Positions 1 through 7,751 of a stretch of DNA of 64,000 nucleotides are shown here, piece by piece. The DNA is taken from assembly GCF_025061645.1 (NCBI RefSeq), contig NZ_JANYMP010000021.1, forward strand, positions 80,494 through 144,493, read 5' to 3'. Numbering within the stretch: position 1 is the stretch's first letter; each line of letters opens with the position of its first letter. The notes below the pieces were generated by a model. That model was not told the DNA's origin. It did not search any database and worked only from the letters and a program-made list of their open reading frames with translations. Origin of the DNA: Umezawaea endophytica (GTDB lineage Bacteria > Actinomycetota > Actinomycetes > Mycobacteriales > Pseudonocardiaceae). The translations under genes were made by a program, and so were the position numbers.

Positions 1-25
1 TGGTGTTCCCGGCGCGGGAACACCA
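1..25 (-). terminator. hairpin terminator after the DUF4387 gene
   Basis: A perfect inverted repeat has an 11-base-pair stem (TGGTGTTCCCG with CGGGAACACCA) and a 3-base loop. It begins ten bases beyond the stop codon of the minus-strand DUF4387 gene. There is no visible U-tract, which is common for actinobacterial terminators. It probably ends the atuA/DUF4387 transcript; sequence left of the window could give it a second role for a converging gene. Confidence 0.75.
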
Positions 26-34
26 CCACGACGG

Positions 35-355
35 TCAGGGAACGAGCACCGCGAGCGGGACGTGGTGCTGGCCCGCGTGGATGTCGCGGTCGAGCAGGCT
101 GCCCTGGCTGATCGGCCGGGGGTAGGAGATCTTCACGACGTGCAGCGAGGGGATGCGGAAGATCTGCACGCCGTCGGCGGGGACGTCGTAGAGCCGCGCG
201 ACGACGGACTCGTTGAGGAACTCCTCGTCGGCGACGATCGCGTACCCCGCGTCGTCGCGCATGAACAGCTCGACGGTGACCCAGAACGGGCCCGCGTTCT
301 TCGACCGGACCTCCAGCGCCAGGTCGCCGAGGGTCGGACGGGCGGTGTCAGACAT
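35..355 (-). CDS. DUF4387 family protein
   Basis: This 106-residue soluble protein belongs to the DUF4387 family by its overall pattern: a GDLALEVRSKNAGPFW start, a central FLNESVVARLY segment and a KISYPRP segment near the end. DUF4387 proteins are typically encoded directly after an AtuA/DUF1446 protein and are thought to act as its small partner; no reaction is established. The ATG at 355 overlaps the atuA stop codon by eight bases, so the two are probably translationally coupled and made in similar amounts. The full domain is present and a strong hairpin follows the stop codon. The catabolic role is inferred from context only. Confidence 0.85.
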   Translation of the reverse strand: MSDTARPTLGDLALEVRSKNAGPFWVTVELFMRDDAGYAIVADEEFLNESVVARLYDVPADGVQIFRIPSLHVVKISYPRPISQGSLLDRDIHAGQHHVPLAVLVP

Positions 356-1739
356 GGGCGGCGGCCTTTCGGATGCTGGTGCGGAACATGCTGGTGGGGG
401 TGTCGGTGTCGACCACGTGGTTCAGGACGAACTCGTAGGCCGCGCCGCGCTCGGTCTCCGCGGGGGACGTGGCGAACGCCAGGCTGGGCAGGTAGGCCAT
501 GTCCACCGCGGGCAGGTGCAGCATCAGCGGGTTGGCGACCTTCGCGATGGCCGTCGCGGTCTCCTGGTCGGCGGCCTGGACGAGCAGCATCACGCCGACC
601 TCGCGCGCGGGCGTGGTCGCCGGGTCGAGGTGACCGAGGACGGCGTTGTGGCCGTAGAGCCGGATGTCGAACGCGTAGTCGGCCGGCTCGAGGCCGAGCG
701 TCTGGGTCACCCGGCCGGTGAGGACCTGCCGCAGGAACTCGGCCCAGCCCTCGATGTCCTTGAGGATCAGCGGATCGCGGATAGCGGTGAAGGACATGGT
801 CTCGTAGCCGGTGATCCGCGAGCCTTCGAGCTTCACGGTGTGCTGGTCGGCGATCTCGAACCGCGACCCCTCGACGCGGACCCTCCGGTCGTCCAGCGCG
901 GTGTAGACGGCGTCGGTGACGTCGAGCGTGCCCGCCGGTTCGCGCATCCGGAACGGGTTCGCCGTCTCGTAGAGCATGTGCGCCGCGACGGAGTGCGGGG
1001 TGCAGGAGACGGACTCGTCGAGCGATTCGATGACGAAGCCGGTCCGGTCGATCGTGGCGAACACGCTGCCGGAGCGGGGGTTCGTCGTGCACTGCCCGCC
1101 GCACTCGACGATCTTCGAGGCGTGCCAGGTAGGTCCGGCGGGCATGCCCATCATCAACGGGTACGCCGCGGCGACGGCGGTGTCGGTCGCGCGGCCGGCG
1201 AGGACGACGTCCGCCCCGCCCTGGAGCGCGGCGACGATGGGTTCGTGGCCCATCATCGCGACGATGTGGGTGCAGCTCTCCAACGTCTCGGCGCGCAGCT
1301 CCCCCATGGGCGCCAACGGGTGCACGCGGCCCGCGTCGAGGTGTTCCACGAGGCTCGCGGCCGTCTGCTCCGCGTGGATCGTCGCGACCGCGAGGTCGAG
1401 GCCGTCCTCGGCGATGATGTCGTCGACCATCTTCGCGACCCAGTCGACGCCCGAGTCCGTCCCGCTCGTGCCGCAGGAGCCGACGATCAGCGGGATGCGG
1501 GCCGTCGCGGCGGCGCCGAGCAGGATCCGCAGGTCGCGGGACACCGCGGCGGCGGCCGTCTTCGGCTTCCCCGAGCCCAGGTAGTACGGGCCCGAGTCGG
1601 TGGAGCCGCCGTCGACGGCGATGACGTCGGCGCCCAGTGCGAGGCCGCGTTCGACGGCGGCCACGTCGAACCCGGCGCCCAGCATCCCCGAGGGCACCAG
1701 GATCCGCACTTCGTCGACTACCTCGTCCGGCTTGCTCAT
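348..1739 (-). CDS. AtuA-like (DUF1446) acyclic terpene utilisation family protein
   Basis: The 463-residue product matches the AtuA/DUF1446 family, named after a protein of acyclic terpene catabolism in Pseudomonas. Visible family traits are the glycine-rich N-terminal segment with DVIAVDGGSTDSGP (about residues 38-51), the GSCGTSGTDSGVDW segment, and ADVVLAGRATDTAV near the middle. The ATG at 1739 is chosen because an AGGGGAG ribosome site lies five bases upstream; a GTG two codons earlier overlaps that site. The gene overlaps the DUF4387 gene by eight bases. An operator candidate sits about 40 bases upstream. The family's reaction is not settled (hydration or CoA-linked steps have been proposed), and the hydroxyacid dehydrogenase neighbour suggests a carboxylic-acid substrate rather than a terpene. 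Family assignment is firm; the pathway is not. Confidence 0.85.
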   Translation of the reverse strand: MSKPDEVVDEVRILVPSGMLGAGFDVAAVERGLALGADVIAVDGGSTDSGPYYLGSGKPKTAAAAVSRDLRILLGAAATARIPLIVGSCGTSGTDSGVDWVAKMVDDIIAEDGLDLAVATIHAEQTAASLVEHLDAGRVHPLAPMGELRAETLESCTHIVAMMGHEPIVAALQGGADVVLAGRATDTAVAAAYPLMMGMPAGPTWHASKIVECGGQCTTNPRSGSVFATIDRTGFVIESLDESVSCTPHSVAAHMLYETANPFRMREPAGTLDVTDAVYTALDDRRVRVEGSRFEIADQHTVKLEGSRITGYETMSFTAIRDPLILKDIEGWAEFLRQVLTGRVTQTLGLEPADYAFDIRLYGHNAVLGHLDPATTPAREVGVMLLVQAADQETATAIAKVANPLMLHLPAVDMAYLPSLAFATSPAETERGAAYEFVLNHVVDTDTPTSMFRTSIRKAAAHV

Positions 1740-1778
1740 CCGCACTCCCCTGAACCCTTGATGAGTTGCTTTTGACTT

Positions 1779-1790
1779 TTGCTATAGCAT
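1779..1790 (-). promoter_or_regulatory. candidate GntR operator before atuA
   Basis: On the minus strand this reads ATGCTATAGCAA and contains the perfect palindrome TGCTATAGCA (1780-1789). It is followed two bases later by GTCAAAAG. The same 12-mer and the same GTCAAAAG, four bases later, lie before the GntR gene at 4149-4160. The shared sequence in an otherwise GC-rich background, about 40 bases before the atuA start, supports an operator for the adjacent GntR regulator. Confidence 0.7.
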
Positions 1791-1828
1791 AACACGATCA
1801 CCAGTGGCCCTGCCCCGATCGGGGTGGC

Positions 1829-2791
1829 CTACCGGCCGATCAGGTGGGCGTTGACCGAGGACCGCGGCTTTCCATCCAGCGCGGCGATGACCTCGTGGGC
1901 GGCGCCGACCCCGGCGGCCAGCCGGGCTTCGACGGTCTGGCCGGCCAGGTGCGAGTAGACGGTGATGCCGTCGACACCGCGCAGCGGGCTCTCGGCGGGC
2001 AGCGGTTCGACGTCCACGACGTCGAGCTGGGCCCCCGCGATCCGCCCGGACGCCACGGCCCGCACCAGCGCCGCCTCGTCCACGAGCGGGCCGCGCGCGG
2101 TGTTGACCAGCACGGCGGTCGGCTTCATCAGCGCGAACGCGTCCGCGTCGATGAGGTGCCTCGTGCGCGGGGTCAGCGCGGTGTGCAGGGAGACGTAGTC
2201 GGACTCGCGCAGCAGCGTGTCGAGGTCGACGAACCGCACGTCGGGGTGCTCGTCGGGAACGCTCGTGGTGCACAGCACCGTCATCCCGAACGCGCGGGCG
2301 AGCGGCAGCACCCCGCGCGCCGACGCGCCGTAGCCGACCAGGCCGAGGGTCGCGCCGCGCAGTTCACGACCGCCCTCGCGCGGCCAGCGGCCCTCCGCGA
2401 CGCCGACCGCGACGGGCACCAGGCGGCGGGCGGCGCCGAGCAGCAGGCCGAGGGTGTACTCGGCGACGGCGTTGGCGTTCACGCCGGGCAGGTTGCTGAC
2501 CGAGATGCCCAGGCGGGTGGCGGCCTCGACGTCGACCGAGTCGTAGCCGACGCCGGAGCGGACGACGGCGCGCAACGAGGTCGCCTTGCCCAGGACGTCG
2601 GCGGTCATCGGCTCGTTGCCGATGACCGCGCCCTCGACGCCGTCCAGCGCTTCCACGAGGTCGTCGACGACCCGCACGCCCGTTCGCCGGAGGTGGCGGG
2701 TCCGGTGCCCGGCCGCGGTGAGCAGCGCGTCGACCTCGTCGCCGGGACGCAGGTGGTCGGTGGTGATCAGGACCAGGGACATGCCTTTCAC
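1829..2791 (-). CDS. D-2-hydroxyacid dehydrogenase (NAD-binding)
   Basis: The 320-residue protein is a D-isomer-specific 2-hydroxyacid dehydrogenase (C-terminal-binding-protein type), interconverting a 2-oxo acid and a D-2-hydroxy acid with NAD(P)H. The Rossmann segment GLVGYGASARG lies near residue 150. The catalytic Arg is in NTARGPLVDE, the Glu in DVEPLPAESPL, and the His in YSHLAGQ, where most relatives have TPHxxG. The GTG start overlaps the stop codon of the upstream MFS gene as GTGA, and GGAAGG lies five bases before it; an ATG three codons later is the alternative. Overlap with the transporter implies an import-then-oxidise or import-then-reduce pathway. The substrate is unknown; phosphoglycerate dehydrogenase is less likely because the C-terminal ACT domain is absent. 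Confidence 0.85.
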   Translation of the reverse strand: MKGMSLVLITTDHLRPGDEVDALLTAAGHRTRHLRRTGVRVVDDLVEALDGVEGAVIGNEPMTADVLGKATSLRAVVRSGVGYDSVDVEAATRLGISVSNLPGVNANAVAEYTLGLLLGAARRLVPVAVGVAEGRWPREGGRELRGATLGLVGYGASARGVLPLARAFGMTVLCTTSVPDEHPDVRFVDLDTLLRESDYVSLHTALTPRTRHLIDADAFALMKPTAVLVNTARGPLVDEAALVRAVASGRIAGAQLDVVDVEPLPAESPLRGVDGITVYSHLAGQTVEARLAAGVGAAHEVIAALDGKPRSSVNAHLIGR

Positions 2792-4092
2792 AGCACCCTT
2801 CCGACGCCCGAGGTCCGGCGGCGCGCCAGTACCTGGATCCGCAGCACGGCGACCACCGCGAACGCGGCCAGCAGCCCCGCGTCGAGCAGCATGAACCGCC
2901 AGCCGGTGACGTCGACCATGCCGCCGACGACGGTGGGGCCGACCAGCCCTCCCAACTGCCAGGTCACCGTGTACAGGCCGGTGTAGGTGCCGATCACGCG
3001 CATCGAGGGCGCGAGGTTCCACAGCACCACGGCGGCGTTGATGATGAACCCGGCGGCGCCGACCCCGGCCAGGCCCAGCGCGACCATGGTCGCGGTCGAG
3101 GTCTGCACGACGGTGCCCAGGACCATCGCGGCGGCGAAGATCGCCATGCCGATCGCCATCGTGCGCAGGCGGCCGATCCGTTCCGCCAGCAGCGCGGCGG
3201 GGTAGGCGACGACCAGGAACGCCACGCCCGCGGGCAGCGTGAGCCCGCCGGCGTCACCGCGGGACAGGCCGACGGCCTCCATGGCGTACGGCGTCATGAG
3301 CGACCGCGACGCCGCGTAAGCCCCGCCGAAGAGCAGCACGGAGACCAGCAGGAGCAACTGGCTGCGGTCGACGTCGCGGAAGATGCCCACCACGACCTGG
3401 CGCATGCGCACCCCGGTGACCACGGCGGCCTCGGGGTTCTTCGCGGCGTGCTCGACGTCGGCGGCGTCCTCGACGAGCGCGGCCTGGTACGCCCTGGACC
3501 GGTTGTCGCGCACCCTCCACACCAGCACGGCCACGACGAGGAACGCGATCCCGGACGGGACGACGAACGCGAGCGTCGGGTGGTCGTCGACCAGCAGGAC
3601 GCTGATGACCGCCGTCGTGATGGTGGTGAGGCCGGAGGCGATCTTGACCGCCGCGTTGCCGCGGCTGCGGCGTTCGGGCTCGACGAAGTCCGGCATCAGC
3701 GATTCGACGACGGGCTTGAAGCTGTTGCCCACCAACGCGAAGAGGAACATCACGACGACCAGCGACGCGAACGACCAGGAGAGCGGGATGAGCAGGAAGA
3801 GCAGTGCCGAGAGGGGCATGACCACGGCGATGTAGGGCATCCGGCGCCCCCACCTGGTCCGGGTGTTGTCGGACCGGTTGCCCATCCACGGCTGGATGAA
3901 GATGCCGAGCAGGTTGTCCATGCCCATCAGCAGGCCCACGACCGCGGCGCTGCCGACGTGCTCGCGCAGCAGCGGCGGGACCTGCGCGTCGTAGAAGGTC
4001 CACATCGACTCCTGGGCGAACACCGCCAAGGCGCAGAAGAACGTGATCCCGCGTGCGGCCGCACGGTCCACGGGGGTGGTTACCGACGTCAT
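2788..4092 (-). CDS. MFS transporter, GPH-like cation symporter type
   Basis: This 434-residue membrane protein has about twelve hydrophobic segments and a loop SDNTRTRWGRRMPY after the second helix, which resembles the SDRTRTRWGRRRPY signature of GPH/SLC45-type sugar-cation symporters. The ATG at 4092 follows GAAGGA by six bases; an upstream in-frame ATG at 4140 lacks such a site and would run into the operator region. It is the first gene of a two-gene unit with the hydroxyacid dehydrogenase (GTGA overlap) and is divergent from the GntR gene. It probably imports the compound degraded by this cluster. The substrate cannot be read from the sequence. Confidence 0.8.
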   Translation of the reverse strand: MTSVTTPVDRAAARGITFFCALAVFAQESMWTFYDAQVPPLLREHVGSAAVVGLLMGMDNLLGIFIQPWMGNRSDNTRTRWGRRMPYIAVVMPLSALLFLLIPLSWSFASLVVVMFLFALVGNSFKPVVESLMPDFVEPERRSRGNAAVKIASGLTTITTAVISVLLVDDHPTLAFVVPSGIAFLVVAVLVWRVRDNRSRAYQAALVEDAADVEHAAKNPEAAVVTGVRMRQVVVGIFRDVDRSQLLLLVSVLLFGGAYAASRSLMTPYAMEAVGLSRGDAGGLTLPAGVAFLVVAYPAALLAERIGRLRTMAIGMAIFAAAMVLGTVVQTSTATMVALGLAGVGAAGFIINAAVVLWNLAPSMRVIGTYTGLYTVTWQLGGLVGPTVVGGMVDVTGWRFMLLDAGLLAAFAVVAVLRIQVLARRRTSGVGRVL

Positions 4093-4148
4093 TCGTGGTC
4101 CTTCGCTGGAGTCGGATGAGTCAGGAGTGGCGTGCGGCACACCGTAAG

Positions 4149-4160
4149 ATGCTATAGCAA
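4149..4160 (+). promoter_or_regulatory. candidate GntR operator between MFS and gntR genes
   Basis: ATGCTATAGCAA, containing the palindrome TGCTATAGCA (4150-4159), is followed by GTCAAAAG and matches the site before atuA. It lies in the 123-base divergent region, about 55 bases from each start, so one bound regulator could control both the transporter operon and its own gene. A TTGTCA at 4163-4168 could be a -35 element reading toward gntR, but no good -10 element is obvious. Confidence 0.7.
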
Positions 4161-4215
4161 GGTTGTCAAAAGTTTCTTAAGACTTAACCAATCGCACGTG
4201 CACTATCGTGGTGGC

Positions 4216-4944
4216 ATGTCCCGCGACACCTTGAGCACGCTGACCACCGACACGCTGGCCGACCGCTCGTACCGGGCGGTCCGGGACGCCATCGGCTCCG
4301 GCGAGCTGCGCCCCGGCGAGAAGATCACCGAACGCGGTCTGGCCGAACGCCTGTCGGTCAGCCCCACCCCGGTGCGCGAGGCCATCCGGCGGCTGGAGCA
4401 GGACGGGCTCATCGAACGCACCGGCCCGCGCACGGTCGTCGTCGCCACGATCGGCGACACCGCGCGCCAGGACCTCGCCGAGGTCGAGATCGGCCTGCGC
4501 GGCCTGGTCGCGCGGTTCGCCGCCCGGCACGCCACCCCGGACCAGCTCGACCGGCTCGACGCGATCCTCGACGAGGCCGACGACCTGCACATCGTCATCC
4601 GCAAGCGGTACGACGACGGCAAGCCGATCGACAAGCACCTGGACACGCTGCTCGACACCATGCAGCGGTTCAACGAGGGCGTGAACGCGTGCGCCGCCAA
4701 CTCGGTCCTGGTCCGGCTGCTGGAGCAGACCAGGGTGTTCTCCCCGTCGGAACGCCGCACGCGCCTGCTGGAACGGGTCGCCGTCGACAAGGAGTTCGGC
4801 CTCGACCGCTACGCCAGCCACCGCGCGCTGGTCCACGCCCTGCGCGCGGGCGACTCGGTGGAGGCGGAGCAGATCGTCCTCGAAGACGCGCGCGGCGGCC
4901 TCAACGCGCTGCGCGGCGAGCCGCGTCGGGGCGAGACGGGCTGA
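4216..4944 (+). CDS. GntR family transcriptional regulator (FadR/FCD type)
   Basis: The 242-residue protein has an N-terminal GntR winged helix (about residues 10-80, with RPGEKITERGLAERLSVSPT and REAIRRLEQDGLIERT) and an all-helical C-terminal effector domain of the FCD type ending in HRALVHALRAGDSVEAE. FCD domains bind carboxylic acids, often through a metal site. The ATG at 4216 places the fold at the expected position; longer reading would include the operator region. It is divergent from the transporter operon, and the repeated TGCTATAGCA palindrome makes it the likely local repressor, relieved by the cluster's substrate or an intermediate. Confidence 0.85.
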   Translation: MSRDTLSTLTTDTLADRSYRAVRDAIGSGELRPGEKITERGLAERLSVSPTPVREAIRRLEQDGLIERTGPRTVVVATIGDTARQDLAEVEIGLRGLVARFAARHATPDQLDRLDAILDEADDLHIVIRKRYDDGKPIDKHLDTLLDTMQRFNEGVNACAANSVLVRLLEQTRVFSPSERRTRLLERVAVDKEFGLDRYASHRALVHALRAGDSVEAEQIVLEDARGGLNALRGEPRRGETG

Positions 4945-5035
4945 GGCACCGCTCCGTCGCACAAGGCGATCACGATCGACACGACGTGATCAGGCCACGC
5001 GACGCGCACCTGGTCCGAGGGGGACGATGTCGGGT

Positions 5036-6325
5036 CTACTCCCGTCGGAGGGGTGCGACGCCCGGTGCCCCGCCTTCCTGACCGATCTCCGGCACCCGCC
5101 GCACGGCCAGCGCGCCCGCGATCCCCAGTAGCGCGAGGAAACCGAAGAACGCGGTGTACCCACCGAGGCCGAGCAGCAGCGGCGCGGACAGCGGGACGAG
5201 CGACTGCGGCAACATGTTCGCGATGTTGACGATGCCGAGGTCCTTGCCCGCGTTCGCACCGTCCGGCAGCACTCGCACGCACATCGCCAGGTCCACGGCG
5301 AGGAACATGCCCATCCCGAGGCCCATGACGCCCGCCGCCACGAACACGACCGCGAGCGACGGCGCGAACGCCAGCAGCGCCATCGCCGCCACGCCGATGA
5401 ACGCCGACACCACCACGAACGGCTTCTGCCTTCGCACCACGTCGGACAGGTGCCCCGCACCGAGGCTCGCGAGGATCGCGGTGGGCACGAGGATCATCGA
5501 CCACACCAGCACGAGCCCGCCGACGTCGGCCCGACTCACCCCGAACCGCTGGATCAGGTACAGCGAGACGTAGCTGCCCGCGGCGTAGGTGGCGGTGATG
5601 AGGAACCGCACCAGCCACGCCCAGCCGAAAGCGGGGTACCGGCGCGGATCGAGCAGGAACGTCCGCAGCGCCGAGCGGATCCCGCCGCGCTCGTTCGTGC
5701 GCGGTTCGGGCCTGCCCTCGCGGATCAGCAGCACCGACACCACGCCCGCGACGGCGGCGATGGCGGCGACGACCTGCCACTGGAGAGCCGATCCGGCGGG
5801 CAGCGCGGTGACGACCGCCAGTCCCAGCAGCGGCGCGAGCGGGATGACCAGGCCGAGGAGCCCGGAGGCCAGGCCACGCCGCCGCGGGGGCACCTGGTCG
5901 GCGAGCACGGCCACCGTGGCGGACTGCTGGAAGCTGAACAGGGCCTTGGCCACGCACCACAGCAGGACCACCTCCCACACCGCCGACGTCTCACCGAGGA
6001 CGACCACCACGGCCGCGCCGGCGAGCGCCCCGAAGAGGATCCACGTTCGCCTGCGGCCCAGCGCGAACGTCGTGCGGTCGCTGATCCGACCCGCGACCGG
6101 GGTGAACACCAGCACGACGACCGCGCCGAGACCGGTGGCCAGACCGAACGCGTCCGTCGCCGCCCCGGTGTCGTCGGTCAGGTCGGTCAGGCGCAGCGTC
6201 AGCAGCAGTTGCAGAGGGGTGATGATCGCGATGTACACCCCGAACTGCGACGTCAGCAGCGCGGCGGCCAGCCTGCCGAACCGAGTGGTCCCGGTCGGTC
6301 CGGTCGTGGGGGCGTCGACGCTCAT
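5036..6325 (-). CDS. MFS transporter
   Basis: This 429-residue major facilitator protein has about twelve hydrophobic segments and a loop GRISDRTTFALGRRRTWI between helices 2 and 3, close to the GPH/SLC45 pattern. The ATG at 6325 has a GGAGA ribosome site; the reading frame continues upstream without one. It is tail-to-tail with gntR and head-to-head with the aminotransferase gene at 6610, sharing a 284-base AT-richer region. It could be the exporter of the terpenoid cluster or a second uptake system; its similarity to the transporter at 2788-4092 in loop type fits uptake as well as export. Confidence 0.75.
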   Translation of the reverse strand: MSVDAPTTGPTGTTRFGRLAAALLTSQFGVYIAIITPLQLLLTLRLTDLTDDTGAATDAFGLATGLGAVVVLVFTPVAGRISDRTTFALGRRRTWILFGALAGAAVVVVLGETSAVWEVVLLWCVAKALFSFQQSATVAVLADQVPPRRRGLASGLLGLVIPLAPLLGLAVVTALPAGSALQWQVVAAIAAVAGVVSVLLIREGRPEPRTNERGGIRSALRTFLLDPRRYPAFGWAWLVRFLITATYAAGSYVSLYLIQRFGVSRADVGGLVLVWSMILVPTAILASLGAGHLSDVVRRQKPFVVVSAFIGVAAMALLAFAPSLAVVFVAAGVMGLGMGMFLAVDLAMCVRVLPDGANAGKDLGIVNIANMLPQSLVPLSAPLLLGLGGYTAFFGFLALLGIAGALAVRRVPEIGQEGGAPGVAPLRRE

Positions 6326-6609
6326 TCCGTTTCTCCTTCGCGGGCGCTTGGAAGAGGTGGGACTCGCGGTCACGGTTGACGCAAAGGGGATGGCGGCAGG
6401 CCACCAGCCGGGAATCTTCCAGAGGTAATCCGATGTCGGTCAACCGCTGAAATGGTGAATATCGGTTACCGTCCGGTTAAGGGGGAACGATTTCCTGGTT
6501 GAGACGGAGACCTTGACGTGATCAGCGCGTAATCGTTAACGTTTTCCTCGATTTGATCGGCGCAAAGTCTGACCGAATGCGGTTCGCCTCACCGGGAAAG
6601 GCTGGTCAC
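6326..6609. promoter_or_regulatory. divergent promoter region at the left edge of the terpenoid cluster
   Basis: This non-coding stretch is clearly richer in A and T than its surroundings. It holds CCGCTGAAA (6444-6452) and CCGGTTAA (6473-6480). Both words also occur in the region before the aminotransferase-prenyl synthase fusion at the other end of the cluster. No confident -35/-10 pair was chosen. Confidence 0.4.
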
Positions 6610-7653
6610 GTGACCCGGATCGTCCATCAGCTATCCCTCAACGAGAACCACTCGCCGCCCTTGCCGGGTGTGCACGAGGCATTGGCGAGTTCGTTGGACC
6701 ACGTCCACCTCACCCTTGACGCGCTGGCCGACGGCCTCACGTCGGAGCTGGCCGGGCGCTTGGACCTCGACGTGGAGCGGGTGGTGGCCGGAGCCGGGTC
6801 AGGGGCACTGCTCCAGCAGTTCCTCACGGCGCACGCCGGGGCGGGCTCGACGGTCGTCCACACCTGGCCGTCGTTCGAGATGTACCCCCTGCTGATCCGC
6901 AACGCCCTGGCCGAGCCCGTCTCCGTGTCCGGCCCCGACGACCGGCAGGACCTGAACGCCGTGGTCGCCGCCGTCACCCCGGACACCAGGATCGTCCTGC
7001 TGTGCAACCCGAACAACCCCACCGGCGAGGTCCTCGACGCCGCCCGGCTCCGCGACCTGCTCGACGCCCTGCCGCCGCACGTGCTCGTGCTCGTCGACGA
7101 GGCCTACCGGGAGTTCGCCGACCCGGAGGTGATCGCCGACGCCGTCGAACTGGCCAGGACCGACGACCGGGTGGCGGTCGTCCGGACGTTCTCCAAGTCC
7201 CACGGACTGCTGGGCCTGCGCGTGGGGTACCTGGTGGGGGCGGTGGAGGTCGTCGCGCCGCTGCGCCTCACCACGCCGTTCTACCGGGTCCCGACCGTCG
7301 CCCAGACCGCGGCCCTGGCCGCGCTCAAGGCCGAGCCCGAGATGCGGGAGCAGTGCGAACGGGTGGCCGCCGAGCGCGACCGCGTCCGGTCGGGGCTGCT
7401 GGACCTGGGCCTCGACGTGCTTCCCAGCGGCGGCAACTTCCTGTGGCTGCGACTCGGTGCGCGCAACCAGCGGTTCGTCGCGCACCTGGCCGCCGCGGGC
7501 ATCGCGGTCCGCGTGCTGGCGAACGGCGCCGGGGTCAGGGTCAGCACAGGTACCCCCGAGGCCAACGACGCCGTCCTGCGGGCGGCGGGTCGGTTCGCCA
7601 CCGAGCCCCGCACGGGATCGCGGACGGTGTCGGCCGGGACGAACGACGGGTGA
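6610..7653 (+). CDS. PLP-dependent aminotransferase, HisC-like (fold type I)
   Basis: The 347-residue protein is a class I/II aminotransferase closest in pattern to histidinol-phosphate aminotransferases. NPNNPTG and DEAYREF mark the cofactor pocket, and FSKSHGLLGLRVG carries the lysine that forms the Schiff base. The GTG at 6610 is chosen because GGGAAAGG lies eight bases upstream and because it aligns with the start of the related domain in the fusion protein (shared HQLSLNEN near the N-terminus); an earlier in-frame start at 6553 would add a non-matching stretch. It has a close relative in residues 1-345 of the protein at 15333-17333. A hairpin follows the stop. A general histidine-pathway role is unlikely in this setting; it probably supplies or consumes an amino acid used by the terpenoid pathway. 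Confidence 0.85.
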   Translation: MTRIVHQLSLNENHSPPLPGVHEALASSLDHVHLTLDALADGLTSELAGRLDLDVERVVAGAGSGALLQQFLTAHAGAGSTVVHTWPSFEMYPLLIRNALAEPVSVSGPDDRQDLNAVVAAVTPDTRIVLLCNPNNPTGEVLDAARLRDLLDALPPHVLVLVDEAYREFADPEVIADAVELARTDDRVAVVRTFSKSHGLLGLRVGYLVGAVEVVAPLRLTTPFYRVPTVAQTAALAALKAEPEMREQCERVAAERDRVRSGLLDLGLDVLPSGGNFLWLRLGARNQRFVAHLAAAGIAVRVLANGAGVRVSTGTPEANDAVLRAAGRFATEPRTGSRTVSAGTNDG

Positions 7654-7657
7654 TCGG

Positions 7658-7685
7658 GGCACCCCGACCGGTTGTCGGGGGTGCC
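7658..7685 (+). terminator. hairpin after the aminotransferase gene
   Basis: GGCACCCCGAC and GTCGGGGGTGCC can form an 11-base-pair stem with one bulged base around a 5-base loop, beginning five bases after the stop codon. It could end or attenuate the aminotransferase transcript before the cyclase-like gene, which has its own ribosome site 66 bases further on. Confidence 0.6.
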
Positions 7686-7751
7686 GCGCCCGGTCCGCGA
7701 TCTCCACCCGTGATCAGTTCCCGGTCCTCCTGCCGGGTGAGAGGAACGCGC

